Shown: positions 33,749 to 45,032 of the stretch, in pieces
Layout of the letters: each line of letters starts with the position of its first letter
Numbering within the stretch: the first letter of the stretch is position 1
Assembly: GCA_016125555.1 (NCBI GenBank)
Contig: WGLN01000020.1
Coordinates: 2,501 to 52,427 of the forward strand
Length of the DNA stretch: 49,927 nt
Source of the DNA: Porphyrobacter sp.
GTDB taxonomy: Bacteria > Pseudomonadota > Alphaproteobacteria > Sphingomonadales > Sphingomonadaceae
Reading direction: 5' to 3'
The notes under the pieces: generated by a model
Told to the model about the DNA's origin: nothing
Databases searched by the model: none
What the model saw: the letters and a program-made list of their open reading frames with translations, nothing else
Program-made: the position numbers and the translations under genes

Positions 33749-34492
33749 TCACATCAGCTTGTCGCCGACCCCCACCATCCGCCCGCGGGTGATGATCACC
33801 GTGTCGCCGCGCTTGGCCGCCCCGAAAAGCTTGGCGGCGAAGGCATCGGGCACGCCGATGCAGCCGTGGCTCGCATAGCCGTTCATCACCGGCGAGCCGT
33901 GGATCGCCACCCCGTCCCAGGTGAGCCGCAATGTCCAGGGCATCGGCGCGTCGTTGTATTTCTCCGAGACATTGTCCCGTTCCTTGGTGAGGATCGGGAA
34001 GGTGCCGAGCGGCGTGGGATGCGCCGGCGTGCCGAGCAACGCGACTGCGGTGCCGATCTCGTGCCCGTCACGGAAGGCGCTGATCACCCGCGCATCGAGG
34101 TCGACGGTGATGACGAGCTTGCCCGAGGCGGGCGCGGCGCTTTCGTCCCAGAACCAGTCGCCGTAGCGGATCGTGCCTGCGATCGGCAGGATCGACTTGA
34201 TGACGAACCGGTCGCGGCTCTTGTCCGGCGCGGCCGAAGCAAGCGGCTGGACGACTTCGGCGGCGATCATCCGCACCGCCGGTCCCCGCGCAGCGGTGGA
34301 CGGGGGCGCCGAATAGGTGACCTCATCTTCAAGGGCGTCCGGGAGCATGATCGCGATACGCGGCGGCATCCCGGTATCGGGATCGACCGGCGTGATGGCG
34401 CTCTCGGCGCGCGGCGCCTCCTGCGCGAAAAGCGGTGCGCAGGAGCCGACGAGGGCCAGCAATCCGATGGGAATGACGAGCGAGCGGATCAT
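33749..34492 (-). CDS. L,D-transpeptidase family protein (YkuD domain)
   Basis: Exported protein of 247 residues. The N-terminal hydrophobic stretch contains GSC at 16-18, which could be a lipobox, and AQE at about 23-25, which could be a signal peptidase I site. The YkuD domain (about 124-237) starts KLVITVDLDARVISAF and has H198 (IHGSP) and the catalytic SHGC (208-211). It probably crosslinks peptidoglycan or attaches proteins to it. It is convergent with tilS (18 bases) and divergent from a secreted helical-repeat protein over a 177-base gap with no other gene seen. Confidence 0.9.
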   Translation of the reverse strand: MIRSLVIPIGLLALVGSCAPLFAQEAPRAESAITPVDPDTGMPPRIAIMLPDALEDEVTYSAPPSTAARGPAVRMIAAEVVQPLASAAPDKSRDRFVIKSILPIAGTIRYGDWFWDESAAPASGKLVITVDLDARVISAFRDGHEIGTAVALLGTPAHPTPLGTFPILTKERDNVSEKYNDAPMPWTLRLTWDGVAIHGSPVMNGYASHGCIGVPDAFAAKLFGAAKRGDTVIITRGRMVGVGDKLM

Positions 34493-34669
34493 GGGCGCGA
34501 TTATGCCGCGCCGCCTCTCCGGTTACCAGACCTTAACCATCCCGCGTCCCTTCCGGGGACGGCGGCGGGGGCGGAATTAACATCCGACCGCAAGGAGGCG
34601 TGTTGCGCTTTTCCCTTTCCTTTCGCGATGGATGGCGGGAAAAGACAGGCTGAACAAGGGGATCGCCAC

Positions 34670-36220
34670 ATGAAACTGTCTGTCCGGGCCGCCGCCCTCA
34701 TCTTTGCCGCGGCGTCTGCCGCCCCGCTTTCGGCTCAGCAGGGCGAACCCGGGCCCCTCCCCGATTTCGAGGCGATGAGCGGCGAGGAACTGCGCCAGCT
34801 GTTCAGCGCTTCCAAGAGCCGCTGGCTGGACGAGCCATGCCGCTTCGGCGTGCCGATCACCACCGCGATGCAGGACAAGATCGGTGACGCGGTCCCGATC
34901 CGCCGTGCACGGATCTTCGCCGAGATCTTCTGTGCCGACAAGGAGAAGCGCTTTGCCGATGGCGCCGCCCGGGTGCGCGAGTACGAGGCGCTCGCGCCGC
35001 GCCAGCCGCTGGTCGACCTCGGGCTCTATTTCGCGCGGCGGCTCGAGGATGCCGACATGGCGCTGGCAATCCTGAGCGGGCTCGAGGGCGAGGCATTCGG
35101 GCAGCTGCAGAAGGACAGCTTCTGGGGCACCACCCGGATGATTGCGAGGCAGGGACGCGGCGAGGCGCTCGACGCGCTGGCGCTGCGCTGGGCCGACGCG
35201 GGTGCGTTCGCCTTCGTCGACGGCGACCTTCACGAAGGGCTGGCGATCCGCGCGCTGCGTGAAGCCGCGCGCGCGGGTCGGGCCGATGTGGTCGATCGGC
35301 TGCTGCTGTCGATCACCAGTCCGCCGAGCTATATCGATCTGCTCACCAGCCGGGTTTACGAACCCTTCTGGCCGCAGATCGAGGCGCGCGCCGGCGAACA
35401 CCTCGCCGCGATCGGTGCGGAGAACTTGCGCTTGAAGGCGGCGCGGCTGACCAATGCCGCGGGCGATCGCGATCGCCTGTCGGATGCCGCCCATGCGCTG
35501 CACTACAACGGCCAATATGCCGATGCGATCGCGCTCGCCAGGCGCTGGCGCGACCGCGCGGGGCCCGACGCGCCTTTCGAGGAAGGCGATGGCTGGGCAC
35601 TCAACATCGAGGCCTATGCCTACGACGCGATGGGGCAGCCGGAAAAGGCCGATGCGGTGTTCGACGAACTGGCCAAGCTCGATCCCGATACCCACCCGTG
35701 GGTGGTCAACTTCGTCATCAACCGCGCCTCGCGGCTGGTCGGGCAGGGGCGCTGGAAGGAAGGCTTGAAGGCCGCCGCGCTGGCACGCGTTGTGGCCGAG
35801 AAACACGGCAGTCCCTATGCCAAGATGATCGTCGCCCGCGATCATGCCTGTGCGCTGCAACGGCTGGAGCGGGCTGATGAAGCGGCAGGCGAACTCGCGT
35901 TCCTGCGCGAGAACTGGCGCGAGGGAATCGCATATGCGGTGCGCGGACTGCTGTGCCACGGATTGCGTGACGAAGCGGCGGCGCTGCTGCTCGAGGGCCT
36001 GCGCGACCAGAGCGTGCGCGACAGCGCGGTTGGTGCCTTCCGCACCGATGGTCTCGACCTGTTCTACACCGCATCCACTCTGCCCGACGCGCGCGACCTG
36101 CTGGCGGACTATCCCGAGCTCGCCGGGGAACTGGCGAAATATGTGCGCGAGATGCCCGAGGCCTTCATCCCGCAGGCGGCGCTGAGGCGGGTGGCCTTGC
36201 AGGAAGGGCCGAAGCGTTGA
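34670..36220 (+). CDS. Secreted helical-repeat protein of unknown function
   Basis: Protein of 516 residues. A signal peptide (about 1-22, ending PLSA-QQ) precedes an all-helical mature part with TPR-like repeats, clearest at about 270-400 (DAAHALHYNGQYADAIALA and YAYDAMGQPEKADAVFDEL). It is probably periplasmic. I do not recognise a named family. The ATG at 34670 was chosen from the signal peptide; the much longer in-frame reading upstream is the shadow of the divergent transpeptidase gene. It ends six bases before the convergent rimO. Confidence 0.8.
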   Translation: MKLSVRAAALIFAAASAAPLSAQQGEPGPLPDFEAMSGEELRQLFSASKSRWLDEPCRFGVPITTAMQDKIGDAVPIRRARIFAEIFCADKEKRFADGAARVREYEALAPRQPLVDLGLYFARRLEDADMALAILSGLEGEAFGQLQKDSFWGTTRMIARQGRGEALDALALRWADAGAFAFVDGDLHEGLAIRALREAARAGRADVVDRLLLSITSPPSYIDLLTSRVYEPFWPQIEARAGEHLAAIGAENLRLKAARLTNAAGDRDRLSDAAHALHYNGQYADAIALARRWRDRAGPDAPFEEGDGWALNIEAYAYDAMGQPEKADAVFDELAKLDPDTHPWVVNFVINRASRLVGQGRWKEGLKAAALARVVAEKHGSPYAKMIVARDHACALQRLERADEAAGELAFLRENWREGIAYAVRGLLCHGLRDEAAALLLEGLRDQSVRDSAVGAFRTDGLDLFYTASTLPDARDLLADYPELAGELAKYVREMPEAFIPQAALRRVALQEGPKR

Positions 36221-36226
36221 GCCGCG

Positions 36227-37600
36227 TCAGGCGATCGCGCCGAACAGGTCGTGCGCGTCGGCATCCTCGATCGCAACGTTGACGATGTCGCCCGGCGCGA
36301 GGCTTTCGGGGACGTTGCGCAGGTAGACCGCGCCGTCGATCTCGGGCGCGTCGGCCTGGCTGCGCCCGGTCGCGCCGATATCGCCGTCCTCGTCCGCCTC
36401 GCCGACCTCGTTGATGATGACGGGGAGCGTGCGGCCGACCTTGGCGGCGAGCTTGGCGGCGCTGATGCGCTCGGTCACTTCCATGATCCGGGCGTAGCGT
36501 TCTTCCTTCACCGCCTCGGGCACCGGATCGGGCAGGGCATTGGCCGCCGCGCCTTCGACCGGCTCGAAGCGGAAGGCGCCGACGCGGTCCAATTGCGCCT
36601 CTTCCAGCCAGTCGAGAAGGTAGCGGAAATCTTCCTCGGTCTCGCCCGGGAAGCCGACCACGAAGCTGGAGCGGATCGCGATGTCCGGGCAGATCGCGCG
36701 CCAGTTCGTCAGCCGTTCGAGCACCTTGGCCTCGTTCGCCGGGCGCTTCATCAGCTTCAGCACCTTCGGGCTGGCGTGCTGGAAGGGAATGTCGAGGTAG
36801 GGGGTCAGCAGCCCCTCGGCCATCAGCGGGATGACCTGATCGACATGGGGATAGGGGTAGACGTAGTGGAGGCGCACCCAAGGCGGGGTGCCGTCGGCGG
36901 TGCGCAATCCCCCAAGTTCGCGCGCCAGATCGGTCATGTGCGCGCGGACTTCGCGGCCCTTCCATGTGCGCGGTTCGTGGCGGATATCGACCCCGTAGGC
37001 GCTGGTGTCCTGCGAGATGACGAGCAGTTCCTTCGTGCCGGCCGCGACCAGCTTCTCCGCCTCGCGCAGCACGGCGTCGATGCGGCGGCTGGCGAGTTTC
37101 CCGCGCAGGGCGGGGATGATGCAGAAGGCGCAGGAGTGATTGCAGCCCTCGGAAATCTTGAGGTAGCTGTAGTGGCGGGGCGTGAGTTTCACGTCCGGCT
37201 GCGGGATGAGGTCCACGAACGGCCCCTGGCTCGGCGGCGCGTGGGTGTGGACCGCCTCGACCACCTGTTCGTATTGATGCGCGCCGGTCACTGCGAGCAC
37301 CTGCGGATGCGCCGCGCGGATCGCCTCGGCTTCCTCGCCCATGCACCCCGTCACGATCACCCGTCCGTTCTCGGCAATCGCCTCGCCGATTGCGGCGAGG
37401 CTTTCCTCCTTCGCGGAATCGAGGAAGCCGCAGGTGTTGACCAGCACCACGTCCGCGCCCGCATAGTCCTCGGCGAAGGCATAGCCGTCGGCGCGCAACC
37501 TGGTGAGGATGCGCTCGGAATCGACCAGCGCCTTGGGGCAGCCGAGCGAGACCATGCCGATGCGCTTCTGGTCGGGGATCGTGGTGGGGGCGGAGGACAT
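36227..37600 (-). CDS. rimO: Ribosomal protein S12 methylthiotransferase RimO
   Basis: Radical-SAM enzyme of 457 residues that adds a methylthio group to an Asp of ribosomal protein S12. The N-terminal domain binds one cluster via C21 ([12 protein letters not shown]), C57 (NTCGF) and C86 (TGCMGEE). The radical-SAM triad is C153, C157 and C160 (GCNHSCAFC). [18 protein letters not shown] and [14 protein letters not shown] segments favour RimO over MiaB, and a TRAM domain closes the C-terminus. Length is normal. Confidence 0.95.
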   Translation of the reverse strand: MSSAPTTIPDQKRIGMVSLGCPKALVDSERILTRLRADGYAFAEDYAGADVVLVNTCGFLDSAKEESLAAIGEAIAENGRVIVTGCMGEEAEAIRAAHPQVLAVTGAHQYEQVVEAVHTHAPPSQGPFVDLIPQPDVKLTPRHYSYLKISEGCNHSCAFCIIPALRGKLASRRIDAVLREAEKLVAAGTKELLVISQDTSAYGVDIRHEPRTWKGREVRAHMTDLARELGGLRTADGTPPWVRLHYVYPYPHVDQVIPLMAEGLLTPYLDIPFQHASPKVLKLMKRPANEAKVLERLTNWRAICPDIAIRSSFVVGFPGETEEDFRYLLDWLEEAQLDRVGAFRFEPVEGAAANALPDPVPEAVKEERYARIMEVTERISAAKLAAKVGRTLPVIINEVGEADEDGDIGATGRSQADAPEIDGAVYLRNVPESLAPGDIVNVAIEDADAHDLFGAIA

Positions 37601-37678
37601 AGCGGCCGCGCCCCTACACTGTGCGGGCCGCGCGCGCTAGGCTTGACGATCATCGGTTCCGGCGGGCAAGACTGCACC

Positions 37679-37918
37679 ATGATCGCGAAGCTTTTCACCG
37701 ACCACCCGCGCTCCATCGGCGAGACCTATGGCCAGCATGCCCGCACCGCCTGGAGTTTCGGCTGGCGCATGATGGTGGGCGGGCTTGCCTGCATGGCCCA
37801 TGCCGTCGTGCCGGGCCTGTTCGTCAAGCCCGCGAGCCGCACCGTGGTGCAGCTCGATGCCGAGATGCGCGGGCGCACGCCGGCGCCGGGCGCGGAGGAA
37901 TTCGCCTACGTCATCTGA
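37679..37918 (+). CDS. Small conserved protein (DUF6356-like)
   Basis: Protein of 79 residues starting MIAKLFTDHPRSIGETYGQH, with a hydrophobic central stretch (MMVGGLACMAHAVVPGLFV). The start HPRSxGExYGxHA and the AHAVVPGLF core match a short family widespread in sphingomonads; the DUF6356 name is from memory. A single membrane-associated helix is likely. Function unknown. It is divergent from rimO. Confidence 0.72.
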   Translation: MIAKLFTDHPRSIGETYGQHARTAWSFGWRMMVGGLACMAHAVVPGLFVKPASRTVVQLDAEMRGRTPAPGAEEFAYVI

Positions 37919-37978
37919 GGGCGGCGCCGCCGCCTGCAGCACTGGCGTCAGGATGTCGGCCGAGAGGAGAGCGCAGGC

Positions 37979-38380
37979 ATGAACGATTTCGCCCTTTGGC
38001 CGGTGCTGGCCGGAACCGCCGCCTTCTTCGCGGTCGGCGCGCTGTGGTACGGGGTGATCTTCGCCAAGCCCTGGCAGCGCGCGGCGGGGCTCTCGAACAC
38101 CCAGCTGCGCGAGGGGAACATGGCGATGATCTTCGCGCTGACCTTCGCCTTCGAGATGCTGATCGCGATGGTGCTGTGGCACCTCCTCGCCCGCACCGAC
38201 CCCAAGCCCTTCGTGGTGATGATGATGGCGACGGGCTTTGCCGTGGGCGTGATGATCCCGGCGATCGGGATCAATTACCTTTACCTCAGGAAACCGCTCG
38301 CGCTGTTCCTGATCGACGCGGGGCATTTCCTGTTCGGGATGGCGGCGATGGGGGCGGTGTTCGTGTGGTTTCGGGTGTAG
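37979..38380 (+). CDS. DUF1761-family small membrane protein
   Basis: Protein of 133 residues with four TM helices. The N-terminal helix with ALWYGVIFAKPWQ matches the W-Y-G-x-x-F-x-x-x-W pattern of DUF1761 proteins. Function unknown. It follows the 79-residue protein by 60 bases on the same strand and ends 11 bases before a convergent small gene. Confidence 0.82.
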   Translation: MNDFALWPVLAGTAAFFAVGALWYGVIFAKPWQRAAGLSNTQLREGNMAMIFALTFAFEMLIAMVLWHLLARTDPKPFVVMMMATGFAVGVMIPAIGINYLYLRKPLALFLIDAGHFLFGMAAMGAVFVWFRV

Positions 38381-38391
38381 GGCGAGCGGGG

Positions 38392-38598
38392 CTAGCTTCT
38401 CTTGACGCGCTTCGGCTTACGGTAGCCCCCGCCATTTGAGGCTGACTCTGCAGCTGCGGCCTTGCGCATCGCAATTGACCTTTCGGAGACCTTCCGGAGC
38501 GCAAGCTGAAAGGACTCGTGGTCGTCCTCGTCGTAGCTTTCCTCTATTCGAATCTTCTTGCCCTTGATGACAATGATGCTGCCAACCGTCCCCGTCAT
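38392..38598 (-). CDS. Small basic-tailed protein of unknown function, low GC
   Basis: Protein of 68 residues. The first part has SIIVIKGKKIRIEESYDEDD (a beta strand followed by an acidic patch); the end is strongly basic (YRKPKRVKRS). I do not recognise it. A GGAGG ribosome binding site lies six bases before the ATG, which supports a real gene. By hand count its GC content is about 57%, well below its neighbours. It is 30 bases downstream of the potassium channel gene on the same strand. Confidence 0.6.
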   Translation of the reverse strand: MTGTVGSIIVIKGKKIRIEESYDEDDHESFQLALRKVSERSIAMRKAAAAESASNGGGYRKPKRVKRS

Positions 38599-38628
38599 TG
38601 GGCGCCTCCAATGCCTGTCGCTCCGAAC

Positions 38629-39711
38629 TCAATCCGCCTCGCTCGGTGCGGTGGGCACGATCTCGACCACCACGTCGCCGGGCTGGAGGGTCTTGCATTC
38701 CTCCTCCCAGAAGCCGATCGGGCGGCCCTCGCGGTAGATGCGCAGGCCCTGTCCGCCGGTCTTGAGCTGGGTGATCGGGCAGCCGCATTCCTCGGCGCTC
38801 ACCACCCGTTCGACCAGCTGCACCCGCCCGCCGACGCTGGCGAGGTCGGCCATGTAGTCGGCGATATGCGCGCCCTTGACGCTGCCGGCCAGCAAGAGAC
38901 CCGTGAAGCGCACCGGGTTGATGACGTTGTTCGCGCCTGCCTGCCGGGCCAGCAGCTCGTTGTCGTCGGCGCGCACCACCACGCTGATCGGCACGTGCGG
39001 CGCGAGGTGGCGCACGGTCAGCACGATCAGGATCGAGGTGTCGTCGCGCCCCGCGCTCACCAGCACGCTTTGCGCGGCGTCGATGCGGACCGATTTCAGC
39101 GTCTCGTCGCGGGTGGCGTCGGCGGCCATCACGTTGACCCCGAGCTTCTCGGCCTCGGCGAGGCGCTCCTCGCTGGGGTCGATGACGACGATGCAGCGCG
39201 GATCGACCCCGCGCTCGATCAGCTCGCCGACGCTCTGCGAGCCCGAGACGCCGTAACCGAGCACCACCACGTGATCGGTGAGCTGTTCCTGGATGCGGGC
39301 CATGCGCCATTTCTCCCAGCTGCGCTTGATGACGAAATCGTAGGCCGCGCCCACGAAGATGAACAGGACCGCGATGCGCACCGGGGTGACGATCAGCGCC
39401 TCGATCAGCCGCGCGCGGTCCGATACCGGGGCGATGTCGCCGAAGCCGGTGGTGGTCACCGAGATCATGGTGAAATAGACCACGTCGAGGAAGCTGATGT
39501 GTCCGTCGACACTGTCGACCAAGCCATCGCGGTCGTACCAGTGGATCAGGATGACCATGAACAGCAGCGCGAAGGCGAAGCCCGCGCGCAGGCCCAGATC
39601 GCCCCACACCGGCAGCTTGACTTGCCGCCGCAGCGGACGGAACTGGTCGGCGAGCAGCGCCTTGCGGCGGAACGGGTTGCGGCTGGCCGGGGGTCCGCTC
39701 GGCTGAGCCAT
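38629..39711 (-). CDS. Two-TM potassium channel with RCK (TrkA) domains
   Basis: Membrane protein of 360 residues. TM1 about 40-58, pore with selectivity filter TTTGFGD (86-92), TM2 about 101-127, then a cytoplasmic RCK N-domain (about 145-265) with VVLGYGVSGSQSV for nucleotide or ion binding, and a C-terminal TrkA-C-like domain ending before residue 360. This is the plan of MthK/Kch-type ligand-gated channels. The ATG at 39711 overlaps the surE stop by one base (TGATG), so translation is coupled. Role in ion homeostasis is inferred. Confidence 0.9.
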   Translation of the reverse strand: MAQPSGPPASRNPFRRKALLADQFRPLRRQVKLPVWGDLGLRAGFAFALLFMVILIHWYDRDGLVDSVDGHISFLDVVYFTMISVTTTGFGDIAPVSDRARLIEALIVTPVRIAVLFIFVGAAYDFVIKRSWEKWRMARIQEQLTDHVVVLGYGVSGSQSVGELIERGVDPRCIVVIDPSEERLAEAEKLGVNVMAADATRDETLKSVRIDAAQSVLVSAGRDDTSILIVLTVRHLAPHVPISVVVRADDNELLARQAGANNVINPVRFTGLLLAGSVKGAHIADYMADLASVGGRVQLVERVVSAEECGCPITQLKTGGQGLRIYREGRPIGFWEEECKTLQPGDVVVEIVPTAPSEAD

Positions 39712-40475
39712 CAGTCGCCGAACCGCTCCGCGAGCACGCCGATGGTGGAATAGTGGGTGAGGTCGAGCTGCAGCGGGGTGACCGCGACATAGCCCTCGTC
39801 GATCGCTTCGAGATCGGTGCCGTGGTCCAATGTGTGCTCGATCGGGTCGAGGCCGAACCAGAAATAGCGGTAGCCGCGCGGGTCGCGGCCCTCGACGATG
39901 CTTCCGCGCGAATAGTCGTGGAAGCCCTGCCGCACGACGCGGATGCCCTTGACCTTCTCGGGCGCAATCGCGGGGAAGTTGACGTTGATCAGCGTGCGTT
40001 CGGCCATCGGTGCGTCGATCAGCTTTTCGAGCACCTTCGGCCCCCATTCGCGCGCCGCGCCGAAGGGCACGTCGTCGCCCATGCCCTCGCGGGCATAGAC
40101 CTGGCTGAAGGCGATCGCGCGGATGCCGGCCAGCGCGCCCTCGATCGCGGCCGAGACCGTGCCCGAATAGGTGATGTCGTCGCCCAGATTGGCGCCGCGG
40201 TTGACGCCCGAGAGGATGATGTCTGGGGGGCTGTCCATCACCGTGCGCAGCGCCATCATCACGCTGTCCGTCGGCGTGCCGGTGACCGCGAAGCGCCGCT
40301 CGCCCAGCTTGTTGAGCCGGACGGGGCGGGTGAGCGTCAAGGAATGGCCCGCGCCCGATTGTTCCTCGGACGGGGCGCAGATCCAGATGTCGTCGGAAAA
40401 CTGGCGCGCGATCTCCTCCAGCACCTTGAGGCCGGGGGCGTTGACGCCGTCGTCATTGGTGAGGAGGATGCGCAT
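39711..40475 (-). CDS. surE: 5'/3'-nucleotidase SurE
   Basis: Metal-dependent nucleotidase of 254 residues. The hallmark N-terminus [16 protein letters not shown] carries the metal-binding Asp pair, followed by SGAGHSLTL, GTPTDSV, SGVNRGANLGDDITYSGTVSAA and NVNFPA. Length is usual. It is coupled at both ends through TGATG overlaps, with serS before and the potassium channel after. A pcm gene often follows surE in proteobacteria; here it does not. Confidence 0.95.
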   Translation of the reverse strand: MRILLTNDDGVNAPGLKVLEEIARQFSDDIWICAPSEEQSGAGHSLTLTRPVRLNKLGERRFAVTGTPTDSVMMALRTVMDSPPDIILSGVNRGANLGDDITYSGTVSAAIEGALAGIRAIAFSQVYAREGMGDDVPFGAAREWGPKVLEKLIDAPMAERTLINVNFPAIAPEKVKGIRVVRQGFHDYSRGSIVEGRDPRGYRYFWFGLDPIEHTLDHGTDLEAIDEGYVAVTPLQLDLTHYSTIGVLAERFGD

Positions 40476-41755
40476 CAGGCGGCGGGCTCCAGCTTGGTGA
40501 CGCCGCCCATGTAGGGCAGCAGGGCGTCAGGCACCGTGACGGAGCCGTCGGCATTCTGGTAGTTCTCGATCACCGCGACCAGCGTGCGCCCGACCGCGAG
40601 GCCCGAGCCGTTAAGGGTGTGGACGAACTCGGTCTTCTTCTCGCCTTGGGCGCGGTAACGGGTGTTCATCCGCCGCGCCTGGAAATCGCCGGTGTTCGAG
40701 CAGGAGCTGATCTCGCGATAGGCGCCTTGGCCGGGGAGCCAGACTTCCAGATCGTATGTTTTCCGTGCGCCGAACCCCATGTCGCCGGTGCACAGCAGCA
40801 GCTTGCGATAGGGGAGGGCGAGGCGCTCGAGGATGGTCTCGGCGGCGCGGGTCATCTTTTTGTGCTCTTCTTCGGAGTCCTCGGGCCGGACGATGGAGAC
40901 GAGCTCGCATTTCTCGAACTGGTGCTGGCGGATGAAGCCCCGCGTATCGCGCCCCGCCGCCCCCGCTTCGGAGCGGAAGCACAGGGTGAGCGCGGTGAGG
41001 CGCATCGGCAGCGCCGCCTCGTCGAGCAGCTCGCCCATGACGCTGGCGGTGAGAGAGACTTCCGAGGTGGGGATGAGCCAGCGCCCGTTGGTGGTGCAGA
41101 AGCTATCCTCGGCGAACTTCGGCAGCTTGTCGGTGCCATACATGGCATCATCGCCCACCAGCACCGGCGGATTGCATTCCTCATAGCCCTGCTCGCGCGT
41201 TTGCGTATCGAGCATGAACTGGCCGAGCGCCCGGTGCAGCCGCGCCATGTCCCCGCGCAGGAAGGTGAAACGCGCGCCCGAGAGCCTTGCTCCGGTCTCG
41301 AAATCCATGCCGAGCGCCGGCGCGATGTCGGCGTGTTCCTTGGGCGCGAAGGTGAACTCGCGGGGCGTGCCCCAGCGGCTGACCTCGACATTGTCCTCCT
41401 CGCCCGCGCCGTCGGGCACGTCGCTCGCGGGGAGGTTGGGGATGATCTCGAGCGCCGCCTTGAGCCGCTGCGCCAGCTCCTCGGCGCGGGCCTCCATCGC
41501 GGGCATTTCGTCCTTGAGCTTGGCGACTTCGGCCTTGAGCGCTTCGGCACCGTCCTTGTCGCCCTTGGCCATCGCCGCGCCGATCAGCTTGGAGGCCTCG
41601 TTGCGGCGGCTCTGCGCCTGCTGCACGGCGGTGGTCGCGGCGCGGCGTTCTTCGTCGAGCGCGATCAGTTCGGCGGCCTGCGCAGGCAGCCCGCGGCGGG
41701 CGAGCCCGGCGTCGAAGGCTTCCGGATTTTCGCGGATGAAGCGGATGTCGTGCAT
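40475..41755 (-). CDS. serS: Seryl-tRNA synthetase
   Basis: Class II aminoacyl-tRNA synthetase of 426 residues that charges tRNA-Ser. The N-terminal tRNA-binding coiled coil spans about 30-105, starting from [14 protein letters not shown]. Catalytic motifs: motif 2 near [20 protein letters not shown] and motif 3 near [19 protein letters not shown], with [14 protein letters not shown] between. It heads the serS-surE-channel-small gene run. A strong hairpin separates it from the receptor gene upstream. Confidence 0.96.
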   Translation of the reverse strand: MHDIRFIRENPEAFDAGLARRGLPAQAAELIALDEERRAATTAVQQAQSRRNEASKLIGAAMAKGDKDGAEALKAEVAKLKDEMPAMEARAEELAQRLKAALEIIPNLPASDVPDGAGEEDNVEVSRWGTPREFTFAPKEHADIAPALGMDFETGARLSGARFTFLRGDMARLHRALGQFMLDTQTREQGYEECNPPVLVGDDAMYGTDKLPKFAEDSFCTTNGRWLIPTSEVSLTASVMGELLDEAALPMRLTALTLCFRSEAGAAGRDTRGFIRQHQFEKCELVSIVRPEDSEEEHKKMTRAAETILERLALPYRKLLLCTGDMGFGARKTYDLEVWLPGQGAYREISSCSNTGDFQARRMNTRYRAQGEKKTEFVHTLNGSGLAVGRTLVAVIENYQNADGSVTVPDALLPYMGGVTKLEPAA

Positions 41756-41796
41756 GGCCCGCGCCTATGCCCGCTCCCGGCAATCAAGGAAAGAGG

Positions 41797-41837
41797 GAAG
41801 GGGCGGCGGCAGAGCCTCACGGTGCCGCCGCCCCTTC
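41797..41837 (-). terminator. Strong intrinsic-type terminator of the TonB receptor gene
   Basis: A perfect 15-bp stem, GAAGGGGCGGCGGCA (41797-41811) against TGCCGCCGCCCCTTC (41823-41837), with an 11-base loop. It begins 15 bases after the receptor stop on the minus strand and is followed there by CCTCTTTCCTT, a weak pyrimidine tract. It should keep receptor transcripts out of serS. Confidence 0.75.
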
Positions 41838-41852
41838 ATAGGGGAGAGGTGG

Positions 41853-44216
<2,364 letters not shown>

Positions 44217-44258
44217 GGGGTTATGTCCTCTCCAAGCCCTCTTGTGGGACCATCGATA

Positions 44259-44281
44259 TTGAAAGTTGAACCACCTTTCAA
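44259..44281. promoter_or_regulatory. 23-bp palindrome between receptor and TetR genes, likely TetR operator
   Basis: Arms TTGAAAG (44259-44265) and CTTTCAA (44275-44281) enclose nine bases. Each arm gives a TTGAAA -35-like element on one strand, pointing at one of the two genes. Possible -10 elements follow: TTTAGA at 44283 for the regulator (18-base spacer) and a weak TATCGA for the receptor (17-base spacer). A protein bound here would block both promoters, as expected for a TetR autoregulator. Confidence 0.55.
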
Positions 44282-44338
44282 GTTTAGACTTGTGCCTGTC
44301 TCGGCGAAGGCTTACCGAAAGCGTGGAGGGAGTAGCTT

Positions 44339-44980
44339 ATGAGCAACACTCGGGGTGCCGAGGCGAGACTTGCAGCCGCCGCGGGCGGAGAGGCCAAGGC
44401 GCCGCGCACCGAGCGCGGGCGGCGCACCTTGCGCAAGCTGCTCGACGCGGCCGCCGAGGAGTTCGGCGAGAAGGGCTTCCATGAGGCTTCTGTGAGCTCG
44501 ATCACCCGCCGCGCCGGGGTCGCGCTGGGCAGCTTCTACACCTATTTCGACAGCAAGGATGCGCTGTTCCGCGCGCTGGTCGCCGACATGAGCGAGAAGG
44601 TGCGCACCAGTGCGCGCTCGGCGCTGCACGAAGGCATGGGCGCGCTCGAGATCGAACGCGCCGCGCTCGCCGCATTCCTGCGCTTTGCGGCCGAACACAA
44701 GGAAATCTACCGCATCATCGACGAGGCGGAGTTCGTCGATCCGGCGAGCTACCGCGCACACTACGAGACCATCGCGGCGCGCATCGCCGAGCGTCTGCGT
44801 GCCGGCGCCGCCGCAGGCGAGTTCCGCAAGGGCCTGGGCGAGCTCGAGGCCTGGGCGGTGATGGGGATGAACGTCTTCGTCGGCTTGCGCTACATCGTCT
44901 GGGGCGGGGCGGAGACGACCCCCGAGGACCTCGCCGCGGGGGTCAACCGTCTGCTCGCGGAGGGCGTGCTGCGGCGCTGA
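44339..44980 (+). CDS. TetR/AcrR-family transcriptional regulator
   Basis: DNA-binding repressor of 213 residues. The N-terminal HTH (about 25-85; TLRKLLDAAAEEFGEKGFHE, then GVALGSFYTYFDSKDALFRAL) is canonical. The ligand-binding helical domain follows (EHKEIYRIIDEAEFVDP). A GGAGGGAG ribosome binding site precedes the ATG at 44339. It is divergent from the TonB receptor and probably controls it and itself through the palindrome between them. The ligand is unknown. Confidence 0.93.
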   Translation: MSNTRGAEARLAAAAGGEAKAPRTERGRRTLRKLLDAAAEEFGEKGFHEASVSSITRRAGVALGSFYTYFDSKDALFRALVADMSEKVRTSARSALHEGMGALEIERAALAAFLRFAAEHKEIYRIIDEAEFVDPASYRAHYETIAARIAERLRAGAAAGEFRKGLGELEAWAVMGMNVFVGLRYIVWGGAETTPEDLAAGVNRLLAEGVLRR

Positions 44981-45032
44981 CCCTGCGCGCCGCGCTTCCC
45001 ATGTTCCTCGCCGCGGGTTAGAGCGCAGCCCC

